A stretch of 64,000 nucleotides of DNA from the NCBI RefSeq assembly GCF_020906515.1, contig NC_085850.1:186001-250000 (forward strand), given 5' to 3'. Shown here piece by piece: positions 23,301 to 33,313 of the stretch. Position numbers and translations under genes: made by a program. Numbering within the stretch: the stretch's first letter is position 1; each line of letters begins with the position of its first letter. The notes under the pieces are model-generated. The model saw only the letters and a program-made list of their open reading frames with translations, was not told where the DNA came from and did no database searches. Origin of the DNA: Vanrija pseudolonga. Its lineage: Eukaryota; Basidiomycota; Tremellomycetes; Trichosporonales; Trichosporonaceae.

Positions 23301-26300
23301 TCAACCTTGGGGAGGTCCTTGGCGACAACAGGCTCTGCGGGGGCAGCGACGGTGTCAACAGGGATGGCGACAGTCTCAACAGGGGCCGGGGCGACTTCGA
23401 CTTCGGTCTTGACGGTCTCCACAGGGGCAGTGACCACCTCCACGGGGACAGCGACAGCCTCGACAGGGACGGGAAGGGCCTTCACCTCCGCCTCGATGGT
23501 CTCAGTGGCGGCAGCAGGCACCTCCACGGGGGCAGGAGCAGCCTCCTCGGCCGCGACCTCCTGAACAACAACCGTCGTCTCAGTGGGGGCAGGAGCCTCA
23601 ATCTTGATGGCCTCAGGCTCGGCAACGACGGGGGCGGCGGGGGCGACAGGGGCAGCCTCCTCCTTGACGGGCGCGGGCCCCTCAGGGGCAACAGTCTTGG
23701 CCTCCTCAACGACGGCGGGGGTGGCGGCAGGGGTCTCCACAACGGCAGGGGTTTCGACGACGACGGGGGCCTCGACGGCGGCGGGGGCCTCAACGGCAAC
23801 GGCGACCTCGGTCTCAACGGGGACAGGGGCGGCAACGACCTCCGCAGGGGCCTCCACAACAACCTTGTCAGCGACAACCTCGGCCTGGACGACGGGTGCA
23901 ACCTCAGCCTCGACTGGGGCCTCGACGGCGACAGCCTCAGCAGCGGGGGCCGAGACCTCGGGGACTTGAGCGGCCTCGACAACAGGGGTGACGGATTCGA
24001 CAATCTTGACGGCCTCAACCTCAGCAGCAGGGGCCTCCTCGACGACAGGAGTGGCCTCGACGGGGGGAGGCTCAACGGCGGCGACTTCGACGGGAGCGAC
24101 AACTGCGATCTCAGCAACGACGGGGGTCTCGACAGCCTCGACGGAGGCCTCGACAACAGGGGCAACGGGGGCGACCTCAACAGCCTCCACCACCGCAGGC
24201 TCCTGGACGGCGGCAGGGGCGGGGGTGATCCCAGCTTTGATGACTTCGGGAACGACCTCCGTCTCGGCCTTAGGAGCGACATCAACTTCGACCGCAGGGG
24301 CAACGGGCGTCTCAACGGCGATCACCGGGTCAACGACAGCTGGGGTCTCCACGGCAGCCGGGGTCTCGGCAACAACCGCGGCCTCAACGATATGAGCAGG
24401 TGCTTCAACAACAGCCGGAGTCTCGATAGCCGCAGGAGCATCGACGACAGTAGGGGAGGCCTCCGCAGCGATGGCGGTCTCGACCACAGCGGGAGCCTCA
24501 ACAACCACAGGGGCCTCAACGACAACGGGGGCTTCGACGGCGACGGGGGCTTCGACGGCGACGGGGGCTTCGACGGCGACGGGGGCCTCGACCGCAACGG
24601 GGGCCTCGATGGTGACGGGGACCTCGACGGCGACAGGGACCTCCACAACTTCCACCGTCTCGGCCACAATGGGGGACTCGACAGCGGCGGGAACCTCGAC
24701 GGGGGTATCAGCGACGGGTGCGGGAGCCTCGACAACAACAGCGGTCTCGACAGCGATGGGGGTCTCGACGACGACGGCAGCGGGGGTCTCGACAACGGCG
24801 GGAGCGACCTCAGTGACGATAGGAGCCTCGACAGCGGCAGCGGGAGCCTCGACGACAACAGCCTTCTCGACAGCGACGGGGGTCTCGACGACAGCAGCCG
24901 GAGTCTCAGCAACGGCGTGAGTGTCGACGACAGCGGCGGGGGCCTCCACAGCCTCGACCTTCTCGACCTTCTCGACGACGGTGGGAGCCTCGACCACGGC
25001 AGGGGTCTCGACCGCAGGGGTCTCGACGACAGCAGGGGCGTCGACGATGGCAGGGGCCTCAACGGCGGGGGCAGTCTCGACGACGGCGGGGGCGGCAGTC
25101 TCGACGACGGCGGGGGCGGGGGCCTCGACGACGGCGGCGACAGGGGTGACGGGAGCGATAGGTGCGGCCTCGACGATGGTCTCGGCAACCACAACCTCAG
25201 CAGGCGCAGGGGTGGCAGCGATCTTGGCGACCTCCTCGACGGCAGGGGCGGCCTCCACGATCTCGACAGGAGCTGGCGTGGCCACAGCGACGACAGGCTC
25301 CACTTCGACGACCTCCTTGGCGGTAGCCGCAGCAGGAGTAATCTCCTCGACAACAGCGTCGGCAGGGGCGACCTCGAGGCCGATGACCTCAACGGGCTCC
25401 GTGATAGTGGCGACAACGGGAGCCTCAGCCTCCGGAACGACCTCCGGCTTGATGATGACCTCGACGGGGGCGACCGTCTCGGTCTTAGGGGCGACCTCCT
25501 CAACGGCAGGAACGGCCTCGACGGCGGCAGGAGTAGCCTCGACAGGGGCGGGAGTGGCCTCGACAGCGGCCGGGGTGGCCTCGACAGGGGCAGGAGCGGC
25601 CTCGACGGTGGCAGGGGTAGCCTCGACAGTGGCAGGAGCGGCCTCAACGGGCGCGGGAGAGGCCTCGACCACAGTCTCGGCGGGGGCGACGGCCTCGACC
25701 TTGGGGGCGACCTCCTCAGCGGCAGCGACGACCTCCACAGCCTCCGCGGCGACGGTCGCCTCGACGGCAGCAGGCGTGGCCTCGACCACAACCTCCTCCG
25801 CCCTGGGTGCGGCCTCCTCGACAGGGGCCACAGCGGGAACAATCTCCTCGACAGCGGTACCGGCGGGAACAACGACGAGACCCCTGATGATGAGGGGATC
25901 CTTATCAACGATAGTGACGGGGACCTCGCCCTGGGGAGCGACCTCGACCTGGGGAATGACCTCAGCCTCGACGACAGTCTCAGTGGGGGCGATCGCCTCG
26001 GCGACGGGCTCGGGGACGGCCGCGACGACCTCGGGGACCACGGCCTTGGTCTCCTCAACGGGCAGCACCTCGACGGGGGCGGCCTCGACAGGAACGACCT
26101 CGACAGGAGAGGTCGCGACAGGAGCGGCCTCGACAAGAGCGGCCTCGACAGGAGCGGCCTCAACGGCAGCAATCTCGACCGGAGCGGCCTCGACCTTAGC
26201 CTCCACAACAGGCACGACCTCGACGGGGGCGACCTCGGCGGGGGCGACCTCGGCGGGGGCGACCTCGGCGGGGGCGACCTCGGCGGGGGCGACCTCGGCG

Positions 26301-27354
26301 GGGGCGACCTCGGCGGGGGTGACAACAGGGGCGACCTCAACAGGGGCGACCTCGACCACAGGAGCGGTCTCGATCAGGGGAGCGGTCTCAACGACGGTCG
26401 TGGCCTCGACGACTGGGGCCTCAGCAACAGGGGCGACCTCGATCGGAGTGACCTCGGCCGGGGCCGCAACGACAGGCTCAGGGGTAGCGACCGGAGCCTC
26501 AACAACCGCGGCCTCGGCAGCAGTCTGGGGCTCAGCAACAACCTCAGCGGGCTCCGCAACGACAGCGGGAGAGGTCTCAGGCTCGGCGACCACCTCAGGC
26601 TCGGTGGTGATCGGGGCCTCGGTAACGACTGGGGCCTCCTCAACCTTGCGCTCCCAGAGGTCGGTTTGGTCGGCAAAGTTGGTGGCAACGTGGTCCTGGA
26701 GGTTCACGTACGGGCTGCCGTGGTAGAAGACGACGGCGCCCTGGGGGTACGGGGTGCCGCGGGTCCAGCGGACGAGGTCGTCCTCGGGCTCCTCCACGTC
26801 CTCGGGAGCCTCAGCAAACTTGAAGTGAGTAGTGGTGTAAGTGCTAAAGTGGAGGCGCTGCCAGTAGTCACGGTTCTTGACGGTCTGTGTGGCGCGTCAG
26901 TCTTGTTCACGGTCACGATCGCCCACGCGACCGGGGGCCCGCTCGCACTTACAATGTCGTGCGAGCCAGTGTGCGACTGCTTGGCACGGTAGGCGCGGCC
27001 CTTGTGCCAGACGACCTCGCCGGCGTGGAACTCGGTTCCCTTGCGCCAGTGGATGGCCTCGTCGTCATTGGCGGTCGAGTCCTCCGAGTCGCCCTCCGAG
27101 GTAGCCTCCGAGTAGCGGCTGCGACGGCGGCGGCCATAGCCACGGAGTCCGTGCCACTCGGGAATCTTGGTGAGAGAAGGGGTGGGGGAGGCGGTGATGG
27201 AAGAAGGGGTCTGCGAGGCGACCTCGTCAGCCGGGGCAGCGGCAGTGACGGGGGCCTTGACGGCGTCTCCGCCCTCGACGGGGAGGGCGGAGACGGGGGC
27301 AGTGTGCTCGATAGTGGACTCGGGCTTGTTGTCGATGATGAGCTGGTTAGGCAT
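14317..27354 (-). CDS. Giant Pro/Ala/Val/Glu-rich protein with carbohydrate-binding-like modules and a DM9/DUF3421 domain
   Basis: One gene of 13 kb. Introns placed at 26885-26952, 19823-19864, 19489-19525, 18698-18735, 16456-16495, 16072-16116 (GC-AG), 15624-15660, 15207-15245, 14700-14748 and 14412-14463 total 447 nt, leaving 12,591 nt: exactly 4,196 codons plus stop. Domains: two CBM5/12-like modules at about 102-142 (WRKGTEFHAGEVVWHKG) and 173-213 (WTRGTPYPQGAVVFYHG); 215-3671 almost only Pro, Ala, Val and Glu, strongly acidic, with a Lys-rich patch near 2440-2476; a charged Asn-rich linker 3672-3752; two weaker modules at 3776-3808 and 3903-3934 (WRRNVHYDAGDIVRYSG); and at about 4035-4196 two DM9 repeats (LPAVRWHLVEGG, PAGYDVD, LYAARFF, QWIPSRPGYGANTGGF, ending FEILTYSKA). 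No signal peptide or TM segment; RRRRSR at 75-80 could be a nuclear signal. Function unknown; an intracellular elastic tether or lectin-like scaffold is conceivable. Confidence 0.8.
15831..16071 (-). other. Charged, Asn-rich, lower-GC linker inside the giant protein
   Basis: Encodes residues 3672-3752, rich in Asn, Asp, Glu and Lys (for example NNFEDNKDINNNNEDNND), quite unlike the V/A/P/E region before it. Base composition drops to AT-rich codons. It is bounded on its 5' side by the proposed GC-AG intron. Confidence 0.55.
24533..24604 (-). repeat. 18-bp tandem repeat in the V/A/P/E region
   Basis: Three perfect 18-bp copies (24533-24586) and a degenerate fourth encode VAVEAP hexapeptides. 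The period is a multiple of three, so copy-number change would not break the frame. Confidence 0.85.
26231..26320 (-). repeat. 15-bp tandem repeat, six copies
   Basis: Six copies of a 15-bp unit (plus strand GACCTCGGCGGGGGC, last base T in the sixth) encode AEVAP pentapeptides. Near identity of the copies points to recent expansion within the giant gene. Confidence 0.9.
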
Positions 27355-29054
27355 GTGTAGAAAGGGCGGGTGGTGACTGTAGTCGTTGTAGGGGTTGGTC
27401 TTGGTGTTGACGATGCAGTGGGTACTGTCTACGCCGAACAGGGGGGTCTGGGTGCTGTTGGTACAGAACCGGGGGGGTTGAGTTGTTCAGTAGGTGAAAG
27501 AGAAGACGAGATGCAGTCAGAGACGCGGGTATTAGCTGGTCCAGGCATGCCCAGGCAGTCAGTGGGCGCGACGCGCGTGGGGTGCAGCAGCAGCAGCAAC
27601 AGCACGCGTGCGATGGGGGGTTGGGGTCAGCCAGGTTTGGCGTTTCGAACCACCTGGAGGCCTTGGCTGAGTGCGAGGTGCGAGAATGGTGACCACGATG
27701 AGAAAAATGTTGAGCTCGACGCCGATGGCGTTACGCCGTAGAAGGTGGTGAAACGTCGAGATCCTGAGCACGGTCAGTGACGCGAGCTGCTGCGACACGT
27801 CGTCGCGAGACGTCGTCCCCAGCAGTACCGGCAGATGCCTTTGGCCATGGAATGGCCGTGGAGTGCCGGCTGCCTCGTCGTGCCGGCCTGCCGCATTCGA
27901 CCGTTCGCACCCAGCACAGGCCGGCCGGCGACGTCGGTTGGCTCCAAGGAGCTCCGCTCGCTCGTTCGCTCGCGAACAGGCGTGTGGGTCGTGGATGCGA
28001 AAGGACACGCGCAGGAGTGGGTGGTCGTGACGGGCGGTCCGGGTTACGAGGTCCAAGAGGCTGGGGAAAGGGGTTGACACGACGGACGAGGCCCCGAGCG
28101 CCGGCGCTATGGGCGAGTCTCGCATTCGAGGTGCGTCGTGTGTCCTGACAGACTGGCAGGAAGAAGACGAGCTCTGGTATACGTTGGCCAGCTGATCGTT
28201 GATCGTGTGCTGATCATGTTGTTGTCGACCGTAATCGCCTCCGAAAGCCCGTCACGTCGGCGGCTGTGGATGGATCGATCGGCGTGATGTTGGTCCACCA
28301 CATGTTCGGCACCTGGCCCGCTTGGCTCGTGCTGCGGCGTCGACGCCGGCCCGTTTCTTCCTGAGCATGCTGTGCTGTGACAAGTGAAACTGCCCTGTCG
28401 TCTCCACGTCGCCCACAGCAGAGGCGTTCCATGTTACGCGCACTCACGCCCGCCAAGGCGGGGTCGAAGGCCCAAGCCAAGTGGGTGGGCGCATGGATCG
28501 TCAGCAGCATGGGGGGGTGAGGTCAGAGCCGCGGCATTCGGAGTCTCCTGCCGTTCAGTGGGTATCGCGCTGGGTGATGCGTGGGTTGCTGAGCATGCGG
28601 AGCGGACTTTGAGTGTGGACGCATGGCGAATGAGGTGGATGGAGAGGTTGACCGAGGTGGGTCGAGTTGCGGGCACCCGTTGTAAGGTGTCGGACCGATG
28701 GTTACCGATGTCGTCTTTGACCCCGGACTGACAACTATAAATGGTCACCGCCAAGGCTGCACGCCCCATTGTTGTTCAAGGTAGGCAGTATACGGACATG
28801 GGGTAAGGAGATACAGCGAGGAGTAGGTGACGGATTGGTATACACACCGCGAGGTGGGATGTGTGTGCATGTATCGTTGTCCATGCGTCGTTGGGCAAAG
28901 CCGCCATGCCACACACTCAAACCCCATCCCGCAGTGTTCAAAATACCAAGATAACCAGATCCTGCAGAGCGACGACCCGGATGACGGATGACACTGATGC
29001 ATACTACTCCAAGATATGACGGCCAACACAGCCGCTCGGACACACGTCCGCTCG
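27355..29054. other. Gene-poor stretch, 1.7 kb
   Basis: Promoter of the giant gene and 3' flank of CCM-1. Short open frames on both strands lack family resemblance or plausible splice structure. A G/T-rich leader lies at about 27360-27480. No RNA gene or repeat recognised. Confidence 0.4.
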
Positions 29055-29468
29055 CTAGAGCGCCACGAGCGAAGCAGCGACAAAGGCACAGGCGAGGAGC
29101 GTGCCAACCTTCCCAAGCCGTGGGAAGCCAGTGCTATGCGCGGAAGGCGACGCCGACACCTCAGACGACGGGGCAATCGGCATCACCGAGAAGCACCACA
29201 CGCGGCTGAGGTTGCTCGTGGGCCCGTGGGACACGTCCTCGTAGGTGCAGTTGACAAAGTTGCCCGTGTAGTTCCAGTTGGGGATGGTGCAGGTGTGCAC
29301 CACGGCCCCGGTGACGCTCTGCGGGGCCGACGTGAGGTTCGGGTGCGCGTGGAAGAACTGGCCCCACGGCACGTCGGCGTAGCTCGCGTTGTTGGCCGTC
29401 GTGCAGCATGACTGGAGCGACGTGTTGCTCAGCGCCGTGTAGCAGTAGCCAGAGTAGTCAATGGGCAT
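29055..29468 (-). CDS. CCM-1: small six-cysteine protein with GPI-like tail
   Basis: 137 residues, single exon. First of ten related minus-strand genes. The module begins almost at the N-terminus: YCYTALSNTSLQSCC, then spaced single Cys in HTCTIP, VNCTYED and VWCFSV, giving the family pattern C-x(n)-CC-x(n)-C-x(n)-C-x(n)-C. At least five N-x-S/T sequons. It ends in LGKVGTLLACAFVAASLVAL, a small-residue plus hydrophobic tail of the GPI-signal or tail-anchor type. No N-terminal signal peptide is visible. I do not recognise the family; it does not fit hydrophobins (two CC doublets, eight Cys) or CFEM domains. Extracellular, disulfide-bonded and surface-anchored is the most natural reading but conflicts with the missing signal peptide. 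Confidence 0.65.
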   Translation of the reverse strand: MPIDYSGYCYTALSNTSLQSCCTTANNASYADVPWGQFFHAHPNLTSAPQSVTGAVVHTCTIPNWNYTGNFVNCTYEDVSHGPTSNLSRVWCFSVMPIAPSSEVSASPSAHSTGFPRLGKVGTLLACAFVAASLVAL

Positions 29469-30601
29469 TGTCAGTGTTGTGAGTCGGGTGTGAGGTGGCC
29501 ATCGACGCCTCGGTGCCGGCTTAAGTAGCCGTCGTAACCACTTGCCCGCAACCTCGTCGCGTATCTGTCCGCGCCGAGAGTCCCGAGGTTTGATCGCTCG
29601 GATCGTCCGAATGGGCCGGAAGGGCAGGTGTATGAGCATGTGACTGCCGTTGCTGTGCTGCACGTGCGGGCCTAGAGCCCAAGCATAGACGCGGCAAAGA
29701 AATACACCGAGGACGAGGGCGCCGACCTTGCCGAGCGAGCGGGCACCATTGTGCACAAGGCGTGGGCGTGGGCGTTGGCGTCGATGTTGACTTGGCGTTG
29801 GCGCAGCTGTAGTTGTGTGGTGTTGAGTTCCGTGAGGCAGGAGCTTGAGATGGGGGGATGGTGTTGTGTCGAGGTGGTTGGCGGGAGCCATGGTCCAGCC
29901 TGCCTGCTATCCGCCTCTTCTCGTCCTCCCTCGCTCATCGCCACCGCGTCTCCAGCATCATCGGAAACACCGCCCAGTGCCAAGATGCGGTGGTCCGGGT
30001 GTTGATCGCTCGGGATGTGTGCATCCTGCGACAGCACCCCAGAGGCTGCACGGTGGCTGCGGATAAGGGTGGTGTTCCGGCAATGGGAAATGGGTCGGCC
30101 AGGGTGGTATTCCGGTGTCGTGACCGCGCGGTGCTGCCACCAATACCGATGCTCCGCCCATCTACCTGAGTCGTCCGTATGCACCGTCCTCGACTCGAGG
30201 CGCAGTGTTGCGGCTGTTCACGGCCGGATGTGTCGGTACCTGGTGTCACTGCTCCACTGCTGCGGATGGATGAGTTTCCGAGGGTCAGGTCTCAGGCGTC
30301 AGGCATCCATCCAGGTGCCCCGGATCCTCCCTCCCATCCGACGTCCTCCGGCGACTGCATCCATCGCGAGGGCGAGGCAGCGCCGCCGACATCTTGCGTC
30401 CTCTGCGTTCAGCAGGCGGTCAGTGCGTACCTGTATTATATGCATGCTCAATTATCTGCCATGTCGGGGAGGATGTCGGCCTGTCGGTCCGAGACTGCCC
30501 CCAACGCCCTAGTTGTTGCCGCCGTATCTTGTATCCTGGCGCATCGTCCCTCGCTCGTATCGTGTGTCGTCGTGTCTAAGCTCCTCTCTGTCGTCGTCGT
30601 C
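29469..30601. other. Intergenic region with a likely family relic
   Basis: 1.1 kb between CCM-1 and CCM-2. Apart from the possible tail fragment at 29672-29756, no gene is supported. Confidence 0.4.
29672..29756 (-). pseudogene. Possible remnant of a CCM gene (C-terminal tail only)
   Basis: The minus strand reads SLGKVGALVLGVFLC, close to the tail of CCM-1 (RLGKVGTLLACAFVA). No CC module, start or stop in a matching arrangement lies around it. It looks like the decayed 3' end of a duplicated family member. The match is short, so chance cannot be excluded. Confidence 0.35.
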
Positions 30602-30970
30602 TCACAGCGCCAGGACGGTACCGGCGACCAGCCCCAATAATGTGAGGAGCAGCGGTGTGGATAGCCGTCGGTCGGCGGCCGAGACGACAGTCGACGAGCA
30701 CTTGAAGTTGTGCTCGTCGCTAATGTTGCCCTTTACGCAGTTGAGCAGCACCGGCGCGCTCGTCGTGTACGCTACGCAGCTGCCAATGTCTGCGCCGACC
30801 GTCGTCCCGTTGGCCGAGAACCACGCATAGCCCTGCGGGTTGGTCGCGCGGAACGTGCTCGCGTTCTGGTTGAGGAAGAGGCCGTTCGCGCCCGCGCAGC
30901 ACGACTCGATCTGCTGCACGCTGGAAGAGTAGCACGCCGCATTCGAGTATTGTGGTGGTCCTTTGCCCAT
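30602..30970 (-). CDS. CCM-2: small six-cysteine protein with GPI-like tail
   Basis: 122 residues, single exon. Module: ACYSSSVQQIESCC, then GSCVAY, LLNCVKG and FKCSST, the same six-Cys order as CCM-1. Sequons at NAS, NGT and NIS. The C-terminus LLLTLLGLVAGTVLAL is the hydrophobic tail. The N-terminus (MGKGPPQYSNAAC) is short and polar, not a signal peptide; MGKGP has an N-terminal Gly but no good myristoylation context. A TATA-like box (GCTATATATG, 31041-31050) lies about 75 bp upstream of the ATG. Function unknown. Confidence 0.65.
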   Translation of the reverse strand: MGKGPPQYSNAACYSSSVQQIESCCAGANGLFLNQNASTFRATNPQGYAWFSANGTTVGADIGSCVAYTTSAPVLLNCVKGNISDEHNFKCSSTVVSAADRRLSTPLLLTLLGLVAGTVLAL

Positions 30971-31522
30971 CGTCGGTGTGTAGGTGGTGGATGCGATGCT
31001 GGGCAGAGCGGGGGCTCGCGGCGGGCAAGCCGGCCCACTCGCTATATATGGGGAATGCAGCCCAGCAGTAGCAGCAGCTCACAAGCAGCCAGGCAAGTCA
31101 CCTCTTAGCGATTGCAGCATGGGTGTGAAGGGAAAGTCACATGACGTGCCGGCGGCCATCGGCGCAGCACCTGCAAGGCGGCAAGAGACATCCAAGCCTT
31201 GTCGCGCACCTTAGCAGAGTAAATCATATTCATGTGTGAGATGGCTGACCCTTAGACTGCCTTGCCTTGAGGACGAGGTGCCACACCCGAGGCAGTCGAG
31301 GCAGAGGTCGATCATGGGCGTGCCTAAGTTTCATGACGTGCAATCGAGAGGCAGGCAGGTCGCCTCTCGACATGCTCAACCTCGCTAGCCAAAGCAGGGA
31401 ACTCGAGCTCTTGGCATCCAAATCCGTCGGACGCAAACTAACCAAGCAAGCTGTTGTTGACAGTGCTTAAATCCGGTGCTTTGGCTTTTCCGGCTTTGTC
31501 GTATCTCTGAGCTCGAGCGTGC
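30971..31522. other. Intergenic region, 552 bp
   Basis: Promoter of CCM-2 with a TATA-like box at 31041-31050, then the 3' flank of CCM-3. Nothing else recognised. Confidence 0.4.
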
Positions 31523-31864
31523 CTATAAAGCCAAGAGCGTCGAGGCGACCACCAACGCGAGGAGCAGCAATGCAGGCGTGGACACGACGTGCCGCGCGCC
31601 CGAGGCATAGGTGCACCAGACCTTGAGGTCGCCGGCTCGCTGCTTCAGGCAGTCGGACATCCGGTTGCCGTTGTCGTCAAAGTCGCACCGCCCAATATAA
31701 GACGAGGTGTTGGCATCCGCCGCGGACAGCGCCCCGGGATAGGTCGTGTTGTAGTCGGCGTAGGTTTGATTCGTGAAGGTCCCCAGGGTGAGGGTACAGC
31801 ATGCGTCGAGGGTGTCGAGCGCGGTCGAGGTGTAGCAGTCGCCCGAGGTGAGTGTGCCGCTCAT
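31523..31864 (-). CDS. CCM-3: small six-cysteine protein with GPI-like tail
   Basis: 113 residues, the shortest member. Module: DCYTSTALDTLDACC, NQTYADYNTTYP, then GRCDF, MSDCLKQ and VWCTYASG. Three sequons, two of them at positions shared with CCM-4 and CCM-5. Tail: TPALLLLALVVASTLLAL. The Met is ten residues before the first Cys and no signal peptide fits. Tandem with CCM-4, same strand, 304 bp apart. Function unknown. Confidence 0.68.
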   Translation of the reverse strand: MSGTLTSGDCYTSTALDTLDACCTLTLGTFTNQTYADYNTTYPGALSAADANTSSYIGRCDFDDNGNRMSDCLKQRAGDLKVWCTYASGARHVVSTPALLLLALVVASTLLAL

Positions 31865-32168
31865 GGTACTTGGTGTCGGTTGCGATGGACACGCTGAGAA
31901 GGTTCAAGTCACACTCGCTTACATATGCTCTGTCAACAGAGCCCCGGCTGAACGCTGTGTGGTGCGAAGTTTAAGAAGCAACAACATGGCATCGCATCGC
32001 AGACCTTGGAAGTCGGCGCACCGTGCTGTTATGTGACGCTGAGGCGGCCGTACCAGCCTGGGCTGAGATGGTGCGACGCGGAAGCTCCCTCGGGAAGGCA
32101 CATACACAGAGATATACATAGGGAAGCAACGGCCCTCAGCAACAGCGACATCTATCTTATCGACGACC

Positions 32169-32537
32169 TTACAACGACAAGACAGCCCCCGCCACCAAGC
32201 CGACAAACACCACCCACACGGCAGCACCCACGCCCCGCTCGGCCCGCGAGGTCTTGTAGGTGTAATCGCATACGCCGTGTATGCCCGACGCCTTGGCCTT
32301 GTCGAAACAATCGCTAAGCGGGCGGGGTGCCGAGCTTGAATGGCACCCGCCCACAAGCGGCGGGCTGAGCGCTTCGTTGGTCCCGGCGGTCGCGTTGACA
32401 ATGTTCGGGTGCGTGGCGTTGAACTCGGCAAACGTGACGTTGGTGTACGTGCCCATTGCGGACGCGCAGCATGCTTGCATGGCCACGAAGCCGTTCGACG
32501 TGTAGCAGTCTACGCTGGTGAGGCCGGCGGATACCAT
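32169..32537 (-). CDS. CCM-4: small six-cysteine protein with GPI-like tail
   Basis: 122 residues from ATG at 32537. Module: DCYTSNGFVAMQACC, NVTFAEFNATHP, then GGCHSS, LSDCFDK and GVCDYTYK. Tail: SRAERGVGAAVWVVFVGLVAGAVLSL, written here in full only as its ends SRAER and GLVAGAVLSL because its sister CCM-5 has SRAER and GLVAGTVVAL at the same places; the two are a recent pair. TATA-type box (GTTTATACCC on plus, 32601-32610) about 65 bp upstream of ATG leaves no room for an upstream exon. An in-frame upstream ATG near 32580 would add only proline-rich residues, not a signal peptide. Confidence 0.68.
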   Translation of the reverse strand: MVSAGLTSVDCYTSNGFVAMQACCASAMGTYTNVTFAEFNATHPNIVNATAGTNEALSPPLVGGCHSSSAPRPLSDCFDKAKASGIHGVCDYTYKTSRAERGVGAAVWVVFVGLVAGAVLSL

Positions 32538-32950
32538 TGTGTTGGGTGTTGGCGGAGGTGGCGGGTGGCGGAGGGCGGGGCTCATGTCGTCGCCGCCCTT
32601 GTTTATACCCCTGTGCCGGCGACGCCTTCCTATCCGCCTCATCGCCCCCATCGTGTGCTAGAACATCAGGTGGCACGCATACCGTGATGTGGTGAGGCTA
32701 GCTGCCAGCGTACGTCCCGCCGTCGCTGTCCCGTCGTCGCCGAGTGAGCTCCGGGCGGTGTTGTTGGTCGCGTGCCTAGCTCCCGAGATAGACTCACATG
32801 CCGACTCGCGTTCCGCATCGCGACTCCAGCAATGTCATCAGCGCAACGAACGAGGGACGAAGCTATGCAACACTGCCCGGGAGGCGATAACGTGCTGCAT
32901 CGGCCCCACAGCGCTCTGTGTCCCCGGCGGAAGCCTGCATCTGATGCTAG

Positions 32951-33313
32951 TTACAGCGCCACAACGGTCCCCGCCACGAGGCCCACCAAGGCGACCCACG
33001 CCGCCTTTGACACGCGGCGCTCGGCGCGCGACATATAAAAGTTGCAGCGGCCCTGCACCCCCGTGTCCTTCCATGCGGCGTTCAGGCAGTCGGCGAGGGT
33101 CTGCGCCCCACCAGAGTAACTGTTACACCCGCCGACGTAAGCCCCGCTCACGGTGCCATTCTGGGTGAGGTAGCCCACTACCCCGGTGTACGTCGCGTTG
33201 AACTGGGCGAAAGTCTGGTTGGAGAAAGCGCCGCTGGCCGCCGTGCAGCATGTCTTGATGGCGGTCGTGTTGAACGAGTAACACGAGGCCCCGGTGACCT
33301 TTTCGCCTGCCAT
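32951..33313 (-). CDS. CCM-5: small six-cysteine protein with GPI-like tail
   Basis: 120 residues. Module: SCYSFNTTAIKTCC, NQTFAQFNATYTG, then GGCNSY, LADCLNA and GRCNFYMS. Four sequons. Tail ends in LVGLVAGTVVAL after SRAERR. TATA box at 33371-33380 (CCTTTATACC on plus), about 60 bp upstream of the ATG, with GCCAAG (a PacC/Rim101-type core) beside it at 33365-33370. No signal peptide. Nearest relative is CCM-4, its downstream neighbour in the array. Confidence 0.68.
   Translation of the reverse strand: MAGEKVTGASCYSFNTTAIKTCCTAASGAFSNQTFAQFNATYTGVVGYLTQNGTVSGAYVGGCNSYSGGAQTLADCLNAAWKDTGVQGRCNFYMSRAERRVSKAAWVALVGLVAGTVVAL

Noticed and set aside
24533-26320. CRISPR-like or satellite array
   Set aside because: The repeats have no unique spacers, keep a codon period and lie inside a coding exon of a fungal gene.
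18989-26992. A 2,667-codon plus-strand open frame (first Ser/Thr/Ala-rich, then Gly/Leu/Asp-rich) and a 749-codon one at 16481-18730
   Set aside because: They are mirror images of the V/A/P/E codons on the minus strand. The minus strand has consistent splice sites, exact frame arithmetic and recognisable domains at both ends; the plus strand has none.
27360-28750. Possible gene or RNA in the 1.7-kb gap after the giant gene
   Set aside because: Only short shadow frames; no tRNA boxes or conserved structure found by eye.
29055-33313. CCM proteins as hydrophobins or CFEM proteins
   Set aside because: Hydrophobins need eight Cys with two CC doublets and CFEM domains have eight spaced Cys. These have six or four with a single doublet.
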